Shown: positions 13,001 through 27,173 of the stretch, in pieces
How the letters are laid out: the number at the start of each line of letters is the position of its first letter
How positions within the stretch are numbered: position 1 is the first letter of the stretch
NCBI GenBank assembly: GCA_028015205.1
Contig: JAPWFG010000018.1
Span: forward strand, 2,542,001 to 2,606,000
Length of the DNA: 64,000 nucleotides
Reading direction: 5' to 3'
DNA from: Mytilisepta virgata
Lineage: Eukaryota > Mollusca > Bivalvia > Mytilida > Mytilidae
Program-made: the position numbers and the translations under genes
Notes under the pieces: generated by a model
What the model was told of the DNA's origin: nothing
The model's input: only the letters and a program-made list of their open reading frames with translations
Database searches by the model: none

Positions 13001-16000
13001 GTGTAATATGGAGAGACTGGATTGGTCATCTGTGAATAAAAACTTGAATTATAAATGTACCATAAATAGCAAATAGGGAGTTATGTAGTTATGCATTTGT
13101 AACTCATACTGAATTAATGTCTACTGCATAATGACATTCACAATTATTTTAAATGACAATTTTGGCTTAAATGCTTATAATTCCCGCCCAAGAAAAAAAA
13201 ATTATAAATAAAATGTTTGTATATAATTATTACCTAGTTTTCTTTTCCGTCACAAGTGCGTATTTGATTATTTTCTGTACTCTTATGCAGTTGGTGATTC
13301 CCGTCACTCATCTGTTGTTTATCGTCCACTATCGGTACCAGATTTTGGTCATTCATAAAAACATCATCATTTCCAAAGCTCACTTGTCCTTCATTGTTAC
13401 TTATGAAATTATTGCTGTCCTGAAACATTAGAAAAAATTATTGCACTAAAATACCTAAAAACATAGACATGGTAGATGCATGCATAACAAATAATTTTAC
13501 TGATTAATTTTCACTACTCATATACGCTTACAGCACTAAAGATTTAAAGCCGGATTTTTTAAAATAAATATTTTCAAGAAATCCACCAATAAGTCCATAA
13601 AGAAAAACAAAACATGAAAAAAACAGGTGCTTAAAGCAAAAAAATGTCTTTACTAAATTCTTGGACTATAATTGTAGTAGCTTATTAAACTTACCAAATC
13701 TAAAACACTTGACGGACCAGCATCAATAGCACTCTTGAATGTAATAACATTGTCTCTTCATTGCTATCATCAGCAGGCGATGAAATATCATCCAACAGTT
13801 TCAAAGTTTCTAAAAAAAAAAAAAACAAAGGTCAACATAGAGCATGAAGTTACATCGATTTTAACATACATGTACTTAGTTAGATAGATGTAAGTTTTTA
13901 TAATTCAATAAAATTAGAAAACTTGAACCGACTACCAGCTAATTTTAAAAGGTACGCTAGTTGAATAAGAATAAGATGCAAATGAAAATATTTCGATTTT
14001 GAATGAGATTGTGTTTTACTTTATCCGACACTGGTAAACTCAGAAACACTCTTAATTTCGTCAATTGCTAACAAAAAAGCTAAATTACCTTCCAGGGAAA
14101 GCTCGTCATCATCATCTCCATTCTCGTTAGCATCTCTTTCGGGTTCATCATTTTGGTCATCTGTTTCTTCTTCAGCGTCAACTTCAACGTCAAGATGCGC
14201 TTCTCTCAGAAATAGCTTTTCTTCTTCAGTTAAACCCGAGTGCGGAAGGTCGCGGGTTCGATCCCTGGCCGGGTCAAACCAAAGACATTAAAATTGGTAT
14301 TTGCTGCTTCTCCGCCAAGCACGCGGCATCTAGGAGTAAGAGCAAAGACTGGTCGGCTCGGAGTCAGTATAATGTGTCCGAGTGGGGTGATATGTCTTCC
14401 TGCGGACAGTTACCTCGTGAGCTAGCACATTAAAAATCTGACTTAGCGTGTCGGTCTAGTACAAAGCAGGGATCATATTCATTATCATATCAACATGTTC
14501 TCGTCCTGATATGCACCTGGTTGCCACTGGACGTTAAACAATAATTCATCCATCCATCTTCAGTTAAATTTTGGAATGGTATCTGAATAAATTATTTATT
14601 CATTTCATAAGCATAACATAAAAAAAACTTGTATTTACATGCAAATTTATTTCACAAGTTTTTGATACTGATATGATCTTGTTACTGTTTTTTTTTATCA
14701 TATAGCCACAAAAACTGATTATATGTTCAGCGGATACGATTGTTATTTTATTTTGAAAAGCAACTGTTCTGTAAAATTTAGCGAAATGCAATATTTAAAA
14801 AAGAAATTGTAAGTTCCGTCTCTTTATTATTTCATATTGATATTTGGTTGTTTGTATGTCCCTACATATTTAGATTTGTCAATTCCAGAAAATAAGTATA
14901 AAAGTAAACATTTCGCTTGGTATCTCCATTAAAAAAATTGTGTTTAGTGTCGTAGGCTGTGCTTACGTGCCGTATTGTACCGAATGCTAGATTACTAGCT
15001 TTTCTAGCACTGTGAGTCGAGAAATTGCGCCATCTAGGACCGTAGGGTTTGTCATTGTGCAATCGAGCAACGAAGGCTGTGTCAATGTGAAATCTTGCAC
15101 CATACACTGTGTCTATGGATAATTTAGCGCCGTAAGCTGGGTCAGTGTGTAATTTAGCGCCGTAGGCTTTGTCAGTGTGCAATATAGCGCCGTAGGCTGG
15201 GTCAATGTGCCATTTAGCGCCGTAGGCTGTGTCAATGTGCAATCTAGCGCCGTAGGCTGTGTCAATGTACCATTTAGCGCCGTAGGCTGTGTCAATGTGC
15301 CATTTAGCGCCGTAGGCTGTGTCAATGTGCAATTTAGCGCCGTAGGCTGTGTCAATGTGCCATTTAGCGCCGTAGGCTGTGTCACTGAACCATTTAGCGC
15401 CGTAGGCTGTGTCAATATGCCATTTAGCGCCGTAGGCTGTGTCAATGTGCCATTTAGCGCCGTAGGCTGTGTCTTTGGGTTAGTGTTCTTATCAGGGTTT
15501 TTATAGTGTAAAAAAAATAAATGAAAGATTTACTAACCTGTTCCTCAACTGGTGTGGCGAAATTTGGTCTTTTAAAAAACTTCTGATACGGAGTTAATGG
15601 TCTGGTTACTGTGTTGACTCTATTGTTGTAAGTGTAATAAAAGTACGGCAGCTCTTCTACCCAATCTTTTACAGTACTCATCTTTACTCTAAAGAAAGAG
15701 GTCATTGTTCTGTTAAAACGTTCCACCCGTCCTTGGCTCTGCGGGTGGTAAGGTCTTCCATGGATTTGTTTTGTTTTGAATTCTGCCACTACCTCTTCTA
15801 AATCCTTATTGCTAAATTCTTTACCATTATCAGACTGGAGGATCCTTGGCGCACCAAAAAGATAAATGTATTTCAAAACAATTTCAGCTATTTCATTTGC
15901 GGTTTTTCCCTTTGTTGCGCACCCAAAGGCAAATCTGGTGTAGCAATCTACTATATTACAAACATAATTAAAGCCCTTGAAACACGGCATTTTCTATAAA

Positions 16001-19000
16001 TCAATTTGCCATCTGCTGTTGGGATATGTTGCAGGAATAGGTCTCCTGTTTCTTGTTGTCTTTGGCAATTCAACGGCTGCATTACAACTGGAACAATTGA
16101 TGTTTTTAAATAAGATCCTCACATTTTCTCTACCAACGGGAAATACAGCATGTCTTATTGTTTCGTAGATAGTGTCACATTTTCTGTGATCCGTCCCGTG
16201 GTTTTTCCTTATAAGATCAATCAGCTCCTCTTTTGTTAAGCATTTCCTATGACATACCTCTAAGTGTTCACTTTTTCTGTAGACATATCCAGACTCTTTA
16301 TCAAAAAAATACAATTGCATGTATCTCTTTATCATTCTTTCGGACACTCCATTAACTTTTTCGGATATTTTCCTTGGTCCCCATTTTGGATTTTCCTCTT
16401 TTAATTCCGTTACTTTTCTTATGTCTCCTAACTGTGACCAAAATACTTCAGAGTTGATGTCTTTTGACAACGGTTTAGATCGTTTCTCCTTGTTCCGTAA
16501 CAAGAATCCCCCATCTTCTACTGTGTCAGCCATCGTCAATTTGACTTCAACGTTACAAACGTCACAGACGATAAACGCATATCACCAGGGACAACGTTGC
16601 GCGATATATCTTGGAGACGCGCAACATCAGACATGTTTGGGCGACGGCATTGATCGGACACGTTTGGGCGACGGCATTGATCGGACACGTTTGGGCGCTG
16701 TGCAAATCGGACACGTTTGGGCGAGATGAAAAATGGACACGATTGGGCGAATCGGACATGTTTTGGCGGATCGGACACGTTTGGGGGAATGGACACGTTT
16801 GAGAGTGTTACAAATATATTATACATTTATATAATTAATAGCAGATTATATTGGAAATTCACATGAATGTATCTAGTTAATTTTATAGGGAGTTTAAATG
16901 CAGAAGGAAAAGCATACCAAAGCTCCACTTACAGAGAATATTCTGCAGATAGGGCACTTCAACCACCAGCTTCAACAAATTGGTCGACAGGATGTTCACA
17001 TACTGAAGGAGATTCAAAAGTCGCTTGGTGGAAAATAGTTTTTAATCAGTCTTTTGTCATCACAAAAATCATAATATATTATAGAGATATATGTAAGTCA
17101 TATTTCACACTTACACCAGAGCAAGTATATTTTACAAACATGTACAGAAATCAAATAAATTATAAGAATATATGTGAACTATATTTCAAACATAAACCAC
17201 GCAAGTACATTTCATAGTTTAAACTTATTTGAAAAAAATATCGAGTTAATGTGTAACATTTTTTAAGCTTCTTATTCCTATTCAGGACGACACGCTGCGC
17301 AAATCGAATTATGTGGCTTTGTCGATATACTACCCATAAAAATTGAAATTCGAACAATGATCTAAAATTTTAAGATTCATGAAAATAAATAATTGATTCT
17401 AATTTAAAAAGTGCATACTCCCCCAACACTCAAATATATCATGCGGATTATGCCCTTTTTAAAGCGCGTTCTGTCATGATTGGTCTCTCAAAACTATCTA
17501 CAGCATCAACTGGGTGTCAATTCCGGAACCCATATGATTTAACGAGCCGAGCATTGTTTCTACTTTTAATCATTTGGTAGAGCGGTGGAATGTTGAACCA
17601 AGTGTTAAGGCTTTGTTTTAATTTTGGATAAAACCACTGATCTACAGTTGACCGTTAAGATAAGATAAGAACGCATGACCGTTTGTGCTTCTAATTTGCT
17701 GTACAACATTTAAGTTTATAGTTTATTAATTTTTACCTCCAGCACTACTGATACGACACCAGTTTCCTGCACCTGTACATACAATGCGTCAACACTGGTA
17801 TCATAAAGAGCAATTTACATGTATACATCATTAAAAACAAAATTTTATAAAGTTTGGATGTATTTTGGACCATTTGTTACAAACTGTGACATATTATAAT
17901 ATTCCACCTGAAATAAATGTGCACATATTACACCAAATTCAATAACAGAAAATAAGCACTGATATTTAACATGTGGCAGCTGAGAACAACAGTGAACATT
18001 ATGTGAAAACATTATTGTTTGATTCTGGAATTAAAAATTTATCAGATATTTTTTTACACCAAATAGACATCGTAATAAAAATATACACACTGTATTTTTA
18101 TTCAGTAACGATTATTCATTGAAAAACGGTACATAATTTTTTTTGTGGTCAATTCAGAAAAAAACTCTTCTTTGTATCCTTTTAGTAACAAATACCGATA
18201 ATGCAATCCATGTTTTAATTTGATTCATAGATAATCAGCTAATTTGGACTCAATGTCTTATTTTTCAAACTATATACTTGAATAAACTAAAGCAATATAT
18301 TGTACACATGTTTTAAAGGGATTTTCTGTTTCCCGTCAGCTATTAAGCTCCATGATCAATATAGTAGATTTTTCACGTTTTTGTCTTCTCTATAGGCTAA
18401 TTTCTGTCCCTGTTGATAAAAAAGGTAATCAACAATTACGCAGTTTCATCGTCCCCTTACTGACTCAGTAGAAATGAAATACAAATAATGTAATCAACAT
18501 TGTATAAAATATCAGGTTCACTTATAATTTAATTCTTCCTAAAACAGTTTTCGAACGATGGATTTAAACCTCAAAAATATTAAAAACACTATCAATTGTT
18601 TCTTTTTTAATTGAGTTTAATGAAATAAAACTTTGCATGTTTCAATAATTATCAAAATTGTTTCTGTCAACTTTAATCTTGCGATTTTCTACCAACCAAA
18701 AATAACAGTGGACAGCACATTGTCACCAATATTACTGGGAACATATTGTGAATTTGTTACCTTTTATTCAGTTGTATAATTAATAATTAGAAGACATAAC
18801 TTTAAATACATATTGTGTTGAAATTAAAACATGCTGAATAACTGGAGGCATTTAAGGGCATACGATACAGTTAGGGGGGAGATAATCGCGTCCCTAACGT
18901 CCAACCAGAACTTTTCGCGGAACAGCGTGAAATTGTTTTTCCTTAATTTTTTCCATTCCCGTTGGCAACATCGCTAGTTCGGGCGAATTCTTTTCGCGGA

Positions 19001-22000
19001 AAACTATATTACGTCACTGGTGGTACTTGTGAAAAGTTACAAGTCTTCCTAGAGGAAATGAATGAGGGAAATATAGATTCTCTTTTAGGTACGAGTGGGT
19101 TATGGAATCCCCCCCCCCCCCCCCCCCGCAATAGTTAAATTTTCGATTTTCAATACGCGAGCTTCTGCGAGCGTGTTAAAATCTAAACTTTAATTATTGA
19201 GGGTGGAGATATTCCATAACTCATGGGTAAATTGAAGAAGAATCTGTTTCTCCTATGATTTTCGACAAAAACCTCAAGAAAACGTCGTTGCTATGTAGTT
19301 TGTATACATAGACGTCATTTCGGGACTTCTCTAGTTTATCGTTCCAATAAAAGTAGAACAAACGGCGGTAATTCAATCAACGGGAAGTGGTTAAAAATAT
19401 TAAGTATTTTTATCCCACCGAATAAACACGTCCAGTATAGGAGAAACAAGGTTACATAATACACAGAATTCATAGCTTCAATTAAAAAAAAATAGAATAC
19501 CGATTGAAGTGTCACAAAGCGGACATCTGTGCAAAAAAAAACAGACCTGGAACACCAAAAATACAGTCAAAAGATAAACAACACATAACACAAAATACTA
19601 AACAGTACACGTAGCAACGAGCAACAGGAAAGAACCCCACCAAAAGTGGGATGAACTCAAGTGTTCCACAAGAATTAACGGTATTCGCTTTATGCTTCTT
19701 TAAAGAGTGGGGTTTTAATGGCGGAAAGTTTTTTCGTAAGGGGGCATGAGGGCTTAGTTCAAATGATGAATATCTTAAGGAAGTGACAGTGTACAAATAA
19801 CATGTATCACGCAGATTCGTTTACATTTCTGTACATCATCTAATAAACAATTGAGTTACAAAATTAATGTCTCGGACCTCCTAATCTATAGTGATTCGCT
19901 TTTTTCAGAAGAAAGTACAAATACTAATTAGACACACATATGAGAAACGCTAATCAGATACGTTATATTCAACATAGCTTTTGATAGGAACTAAATTGTC
20001 ATTGTCGTTGAAATATTTTGAAAAAAATAATTGTTATAAAAAATATTTTGACAGAGGCAACGCATTCTACAGTATTATGTTCCACTGGTGACACAACATT
20101 TAACACAAAATATGCAGTAAATAAATTTGTTATAAAATATATATAGTTTTATCAAGAATGTTCACAAAGAGAGTGATTCCAGTCCTTTTATTTATACACG
20201 CGAGAATCGGAATCAGGCAATTTCCATTTTTGCGTTATGATGGCACGTTATTTCCCACTTAAAATCAAAACTTGTATGAATGCCTAAATAATGAAGTTTT
20301 TTTTTGAAAAAAATCTAAAAAATTAGCAAATGCACCCAATAATTTCGAAACTGCTTTCAACAGTAAATTATAATGACATCATTAAACGATTTTTAAATAA
20401 ATTATTGATAGCAGATTTTTTGCAATACACTAATATATCGTGCCTAAATTCTAATTTTTTGGTCATATATCATATATATGTTGAAAATATGAAAAACATC
20501 TTGTAGCATATAATCGTCTACAATTTATTTGTCGGAAGAGAATAGATACTTAACTTCTTTATGCAAAAAAAAAAGAAAAGAAAGATGTATGTATCTTTCA
20601 AAACAAGAAAGTAATTGATTTTTATCGAAATTGGTAAAAAAACGATATTCGCAAAATTTTAGTAAAAATGCCGAATATTGAACCTTAAAGGTAGCACATG
20701 AATGTGTTATTTTCTTTGCATTTTTAGATAGATCGGTGGAAAAACTACCAATTTGCAAAATCTCAAAGAAAAATCAATAGTAGATCGGAACTTTATCGTA
20801 TGCCTTTAAGGTGTTCTTGTAAAGATTAAATGTATTTTCTAAAAATCACAAAAGTTTGAAGATAAATCTTATACATAAAGTTAAACAAAAGTCAGTTTAG
20901 CATGCAATCTAGATCACTCTGACCCAATTACTGTTGGATACATGCCTTTCTCACTATAATACTTAAAGGGATTAACTGGTTCTATGTCTTCAAGTACCTG
21001 ACATGTGATATTGGATCTAAGCAACTAGATCAAATGACGAAATTCTTTCTGGCTGTATTCACTACTGCATACATATATCACAGTGTCTGGCATATGATTT
21101 TGGACATAAATGTTAAACAGTCAATTCAGCATTTAATCTAAATTAATGTGAGTTGATTCTTGTTGGAAACTTTTCTATTATCTAGCTAAGATCCATTGTT
21201 AGATACTTGACTGTTTCCTTAGATACATCTGCGAAAAACTATAAACACGTCCGATCTAAAAGAATCCAAGTTATGATGCTGGAACAAATTTGTTTCATAT
21301 TCCCTGAAACATGACCCAATTCTTGTTGGATACTTGCTTAATCCCTAAGATATATCGGCATATAGGATTACATTAACCCATCTCTTATCGCCTCATTGAC
21401 ACAATACCTGAAAGTCCTCTGATATGAAATTAACTGCAAAGGCCAAAGTGATCTAAATATTGTTGAGTATTGAATATAGTGGTATAATATCGTTGGTCTT
21501 TCTAAATGTGATTCTAAAACATTAACCAAAATGCACGACAAGGGTATATTTCTATGCCCCTTTAAAGTTTTTGAATGAGGAATACAACTATTTGATTTTT
21601 ATAACAAGGAAAACAATATTTTTTTTATATAGATTGTAGCAAACAAGTATTTAAACTGCATATTCATATTTACCACAATTACCATTCCTGTGCAGTTTGG
21701 GATAACATCAAAGGTTCAGTGTAGGATAAAAACACTTTAAATACACTTAATTGAACACTTTTGATTGACGGACAGAAAATATGAATCAAATGTATATTTT
21801 ATTATTAAAAGGTATCTAACTTTCCGATTTCTGCAGCTCAATGACTGTTATTTTTTTTAAATTTCTTCAAACTGTTCCAGACATTATACCTTCTCAGCAT
21901 GCCTACGTTGGGGCAACATTGGGAATTGGGTTGCGTTGGCCATCTGTTAGCGTTGGTATTCTTTAGTTGGCCATCGCGTTGGCGTTCTTATTCTTACGTT

Positions 22001-25000
22001 GGCGATCCGCTAGCGTTAGTATGCTTACGTTGGCCCAACATTTGATATCTGTTGCGGTTGTTATGCTTTCGTTGGCCCAACATCGGTCACCTGTTTGATT
22101 GGTATGCTTACGTTGTTGGCCCAACTGTAAAAGTATATCATACAGTATATCATACATTCCAACATAGTACCTACGTTGGGCCAACGTTAGGTATTTTCAT
22201 CCCTTTTTTAAAACTTTTGGCATAATGTCAGGTAAATGTTTAGTCCGGTGTGATAACTTCCCTATACATGTATGTAACAATGGGTTGAATGGAACCGGGT
22301 CAATACCAAAAAATTGATAAAAAAGTTGCATATTATCCAGTGCCTAAATACAATATCCAGTTGAATATAATAATACTACTAATAATAAAAAAAAATGATT
22401 TTTATTAATTAATAACTCTTATTGAATAAGTAAAATACGCATAGTTAAGTATGATCGATTGGACATTTTATCAAAGGATTGTCAAAAAAGAAGAAAATAT
22501 CTTTAAACATTAGCTTATAAGTTTATCATTGATACGAAGTATTATATATTTGAATAGTTCGCTTATATAATTAAAGAAAAAATAACTTTCGAAAACGCGG
22601 AACCGATATCCGTCATGATTTTCGGTTTGTCAGTCTTGTTATGTCACGTGATTATGGACGTTTTAAAATTTCAAAATGCGGGACAGAAGGATATTGTGCG
22701 CTGATATACGCAGTTCCACTTGCTTTAGTTCATTACATAATTAGATGGTTCTGTGGAAGTTCAAGTTAAGGTTTGGTAAGTAATTCGAAACCTATGCATC
22801 TGAATATAGCCTTGATTCTAGCTGTAATGTGTAAATCTGAACGTTATTGATTAGGTGCAATTGTAGAATGTGTTTGTAATGCTATGGCCTTGTATGTAAG
22901 GTCTTTTGTTGCATTTATCAAAGTTAAGAGTTAAAACGTATATATACTGACTGTTTTCGAATAATTAAGCTACAAATACAAGAAGTTCCTAAAGCAAAAT
23001 CGTTGATCATTGATGTAAATAAATTGTTCATTAATCATCGTTAGACACTAACACTGACAACAAGACAAAACAAATATTAATGTTCAAATTTAATGACTGA
23101 TTTAATTGTCTAACAATACATTGTAACACTAGTAATTGATATACACATGGATCATTATCATCCATTGTCTCAAATTTACTTTGTAAAATATCTGGCCCAG
23201 TCCCCCCTCTCCCCCAAACACCAATTAAAATTGTGTAAGCCTTCTTGTTAGTATTGTTTTACAAAATTTCCTTAGCATACCAAACATATGAGCATATTCA
23301 ATCATACATTTTTTTTTTTACAGAAATCAGTGTTGGAAACAAGTACAACAACCAAAATTTAAATATCTTGATAGATGGGCAGAGATGCTCTGAATCGTAT
23401 TAAATTTTGTGATGGACCTGAAAAATGCAGCAGATAAACATTTTTACAGTCGTTTATGTGCGTGAAGTTTAAAACTGAGTGACACCCATGACACCTGCAT
23501 GATACCATTTGATGAACTACAAAGTTATGTTGATAAAAATGTGTATTAAACAGGGGGATTATATATACTATACTGAAAAGGTATTCATAAATAATACAAA
23601 TTTACATGTAAATACATTTTTAATGCAATTCTTAGAACAGAAACGTTTTGATTCCCAGAAGGAGAATTACATGTATTCAAGATGCTTCATGGCCCGAAAA
23701 ATTCTTACAAAATGAACCAGAAATCAAATTATGGAAAGTGCACATGTGACAGTAACTCGGTAGTCCCATCATTGTCAGTCGATCATCTCCTTTTTATCAG
23801 CGATGTGATAGCCTGTAAAAATGATTTTATTTATATGTTTTCGATTATCTAACCTGTAGCATTAAGAAAATAAACAAAACAAAATTTAGAGCAAACATGT
23901 TTTATGTACCTGTATCCGTTTACAGTAATGCTTTTCGTTGTATGTTTTAGATTTTTTATTTTGGATATTTAGTTTCAATTGAATTTCTTCACAAAGTGTT
24001 GTACGGGGCTGCCGTCGGGAGCTCAGTGGAAATGTAGTTTGAAAATACCACTAATGTGTAATTGAGCTTGCCTGCTTTTTCCAAGTATCTCCTTTAATGA
24101 GTATGCTTTACATGTATACATAGGAATATTCGTATCACACATGTATATTTATCCAACTTTGCGACATCACATATTGGATATCATGGCAACCGAGGAGTGT
24201 TGTCATGTATAGTAAAGTGTCCACATAATACTGGGTCATAAAAAATAATTAGTTTTTGCAGAATATTAATCAAATTTCATGCAAAACATTTATTACATTG
24301 GTCCATCGTTATACATGTAACAACAATATACGGAGTTTGGCCAACGATGGGCCATTGTCACATTCTAATGTTGGAAATGTTTAATTCTGAAAATCAATAT
24401 ACGAGTACAGTAAATGTAGAATATCAACAATTTTTACCCCTGACATCCACCTTATCTGAAAACTTATGTCCAACATTGATCTTTTAATGGATGGATGGCT
24501 GAACTATTTATCAACACGGAGTAGCAATTATTAAATGCATTCCAGGACGAGAACATGTTAACATGATATGAATATGAACTCTGCTTTGCACTAGACCATC
24601 TTGCGTTCAGCCGTATTTTTAACGTGCTAGCTCGTATTAAAACATCAATTGATTCATGGCCTTTTTTAACGTGAATAAACATTTCTGATATATAAGATTG
24701 ATAAAGAAATATGTATTGTTGGCCTTTCTTTTAATATAAGACAGGTCGTTTCATGAACATTTGCCATGTGTGCATACATGTACATGTCTAAAATAGATAT
24801 ATACATCCCGAATGAAGACATGTATGTATCGCTCCACCCGGACACATTATAAACCAATCCTTTGGTGTTATTCCAAGACGCCGCGTACTTGGCGGAGAAA
24901 CAGCAAATACCATTTTTATGGCTTTGGTTTGGCCCGGCCGGGGATCTAATCAACCCCCGTCCGCAATCGAGGAAAGCACGCTACCATCGAGACGGTTTTG

Positions 25001-27125
25001 ATCTTTTGATGTCATGGCTAAATGGTGCCAGTTTAGTTAGCTACTTTTTAAGCTTGTTTTAAGATACCACATGTACTATATGACATACGTTTTACAACTA
25101 TAGTCCATTTGACTTTTATCTATTTTGGAAAATACTTAATTAGAATTCCAATTTTCAAAGTACAAAAATCTTATTCTGTTGGTTTTACAAACTATGATAC
25201 TTATTTCAGAACTCTTGGTCTACTGTTCAAATGTTAGCTGTTATATATATATATACTCAATAATTTATTTACTTTAATTATTTCATATTCAACTAGTTCA
25301 TTTGGTAATACCGAAATATAAAACAATGAGATTAAAAATTCTGAAATTCGGTGTCTGAAGGTAATATAACAAATAGAATAAGATTACTCTAAATTTAAAA
25401 ATTGAATTTTCATGTAATTATTTTGAAGATAATGTCGGGTATGTTTCTTTTCAGGGTGCACTCATACAGTAAGGCGGAAAATGAAAATAAACGTCGTCAT
25501 TTCGTCCATATTGGGCCACAAACATGGCCGGCATGGGCAATTCTTGTTTCTCATTTGTTGATTAAAAAACAATCTCTCTAGAACTACTTGGCCAAAACTG
25601 TCAGCAAAACTTGACAGGATGCATCCACGGAACGTCTTTTATGAAATTAATTTTATTCATCCTGATTGGGCGACCACATGGCTGCCATGAGCAATTATTG
25701 TTTCTTCTCTGAAACCGCTTATCCAGATTGAACTAAACTTGACAGGAAGCACCCGTGGGAGGCTTTGTAAAAAGTTTCCTCATTTTGTCCAGAACATGGC
25801 CGCCATGTGTAATTCTTGTTTCTGATTGGCTGATTTAAAAACAAATTCTTTGAAACTGCTGGGCCAAATAGAGCGAAACTTGATAGAAAGTGTCTATGGC
25901 TTATAACAAAAATCTACAAAACTGCGGAAATGCTTGAAACAAAACATGGCCTGAATGTTCCTCATGATCAAGTGTTGCTACTTTGGTGCCAATCCCTCAT
26001 TCAAGATGACCACCAGCATATGACTTAGGTTAACACAAGTTCCTGTGGTAAATACATCCAAAACTCTTCTAGAGAACCACTGAATTTTAGAATATGCTGA
26101 ACTATAAGTAGAAGGACCTTAATTCAGAGAAAAAACGGCATTTCATAATGATACCTGCAGGGGGAAACGACTTCTCTGCGAGGCACATAAATACAAAACG
26201 GCTTTCATGACAGGTGAGCGATACAGGTCTGAGCCTCTACCTTACTAAAATTCCTGACTGAAATTTTAGACTCGATAAATTAGAGAAACCTTAAAGAGGA
26301 GCGGGAAATTTTGGCAACTTAGATATTTTCTCATGGAAAAGATCACAGCATAATTGTCGTTTATTTAAATACTTTCAGTTTTTAAATTTAAATTCATCCC
26401 CCAAAATACTTCTTAAAAGTTGTGACCAAAAAAAAAAAGAATGCAATAAACTGTTTTCAAGACAAAGCTAAATGAAAATTTATGTCTTCCGCCAAATAAC
26501 AAATACTTAAACATTTTTCAACCCCCTAAAAAAAGTTACGCACAATAAAATTTACTTTATCATACATGCTGAAATATCTTCGGAAAACCTTCCAGGGATT
26601 ATATCATTTTTTTTGCATATCAATAAATGATCATTGTTTAAATTAAATAACTCTTTATTTGAAGTTGAACATATTAACTTTTGCTGCAGTTTGAAAAGGA
26701 ACCTGACGTCCATGCCGTTGAACACGACACTTCTCTGCAGTAGATATTTATACATGAACAAAAATTCAGAATTGGCTTAAATTACCGGCTTTTAAATTTT
26801 CCAATGAAACATACGAAATGCGCAATATGCGTTGCATGTATTTTAATAATAATAATAAATGAATTGCAATTACTTATTACATAAACAACTACATGAATGT
26901 TTCGCTTAATTTTGTAATCGTTTTTTGGAGGAAGAAACAGACAGAAGAGATTTTAAGAACATAGTAAATAGTTCTGATATATTTATTTCAAATATATGGA
27001 GTTAAAAATCTATCTACTATCAATTATATATCATGAAGGGTTCTTTCTTAGTACTTAATTGACCCATCTCTGAAATATTTAGCTCATCTTAACATTGCTC
27101 ATTACACTTGCTTTAACGTGTAAAT

Positions 27126-27173
<48 letters not shown>

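Larger units (their letters stand above)
10786..16816 (-). mobile_element. Ginger-like cut-and-paste DNA transposon (complete, decayed)
   Basis: The element runs from 10790 (TGAAACACTC) to 16812 (inverted TGTAACACTC) and is flanked by AATA on both sides (10786-10789 and 16813-16816), a 4-bp target duplication. Both ends carry arrays of a CCCAAACGTGTCC motif in inverted orientation. Inside, on the minus strand, is a multi-exon gene with a retroviral/Gypsy-type integrase but no RT, the definition of Ginger/GIN elements. TG-starting ends and 4-bp duplications agree with that family. Stops, a frameshift and a SINE insertion show the copy is dead. Confidence 0.75.
1060..16888 (+). other. Host intron 1 (15.8 kb)
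   Basis: Phase-1 intron from GTAAGT to TTTATAG. Its contents are listed separately: LTR fragment, fold-back element and Ginger-like element. The remaining pieces (3342-4571 and 9676-10785) show no gene. Confidence 0.7.
18852..20809. mobile_element. TTAA-flanked inverted-repeat element (non-autonomous)
   Basis: Left end TTAA then GGGCATACGATACAGTTAGG; right end, reverse-complemented, TTAA then AGGCATACGATAAAGTTCCG. TTAA on both sides fits the target site of piggyBac or Kolobok transposons. No transposase frame is present, so this is a MITE-like or deleted copy of about 1.95 kb. It holds a poly-C run (19109-19127) and a minus-strand Penelope-like tail. Confidence 0.6.

Noticed and set aside
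15113..15506. Overlapping open frames on both strands across the 30-bp array.
   Set aside because: They follow from the 30-bp period. Only the 156-aa minus frame that extends into decayed units was kept, as a finding to test.
19512..19796. A 94-aa minus-strand protein with hydrophobic C-terminal half.
   Set aside because: The DNA matches the non-coding tail of Penelope-like copies elsewhere in the window.
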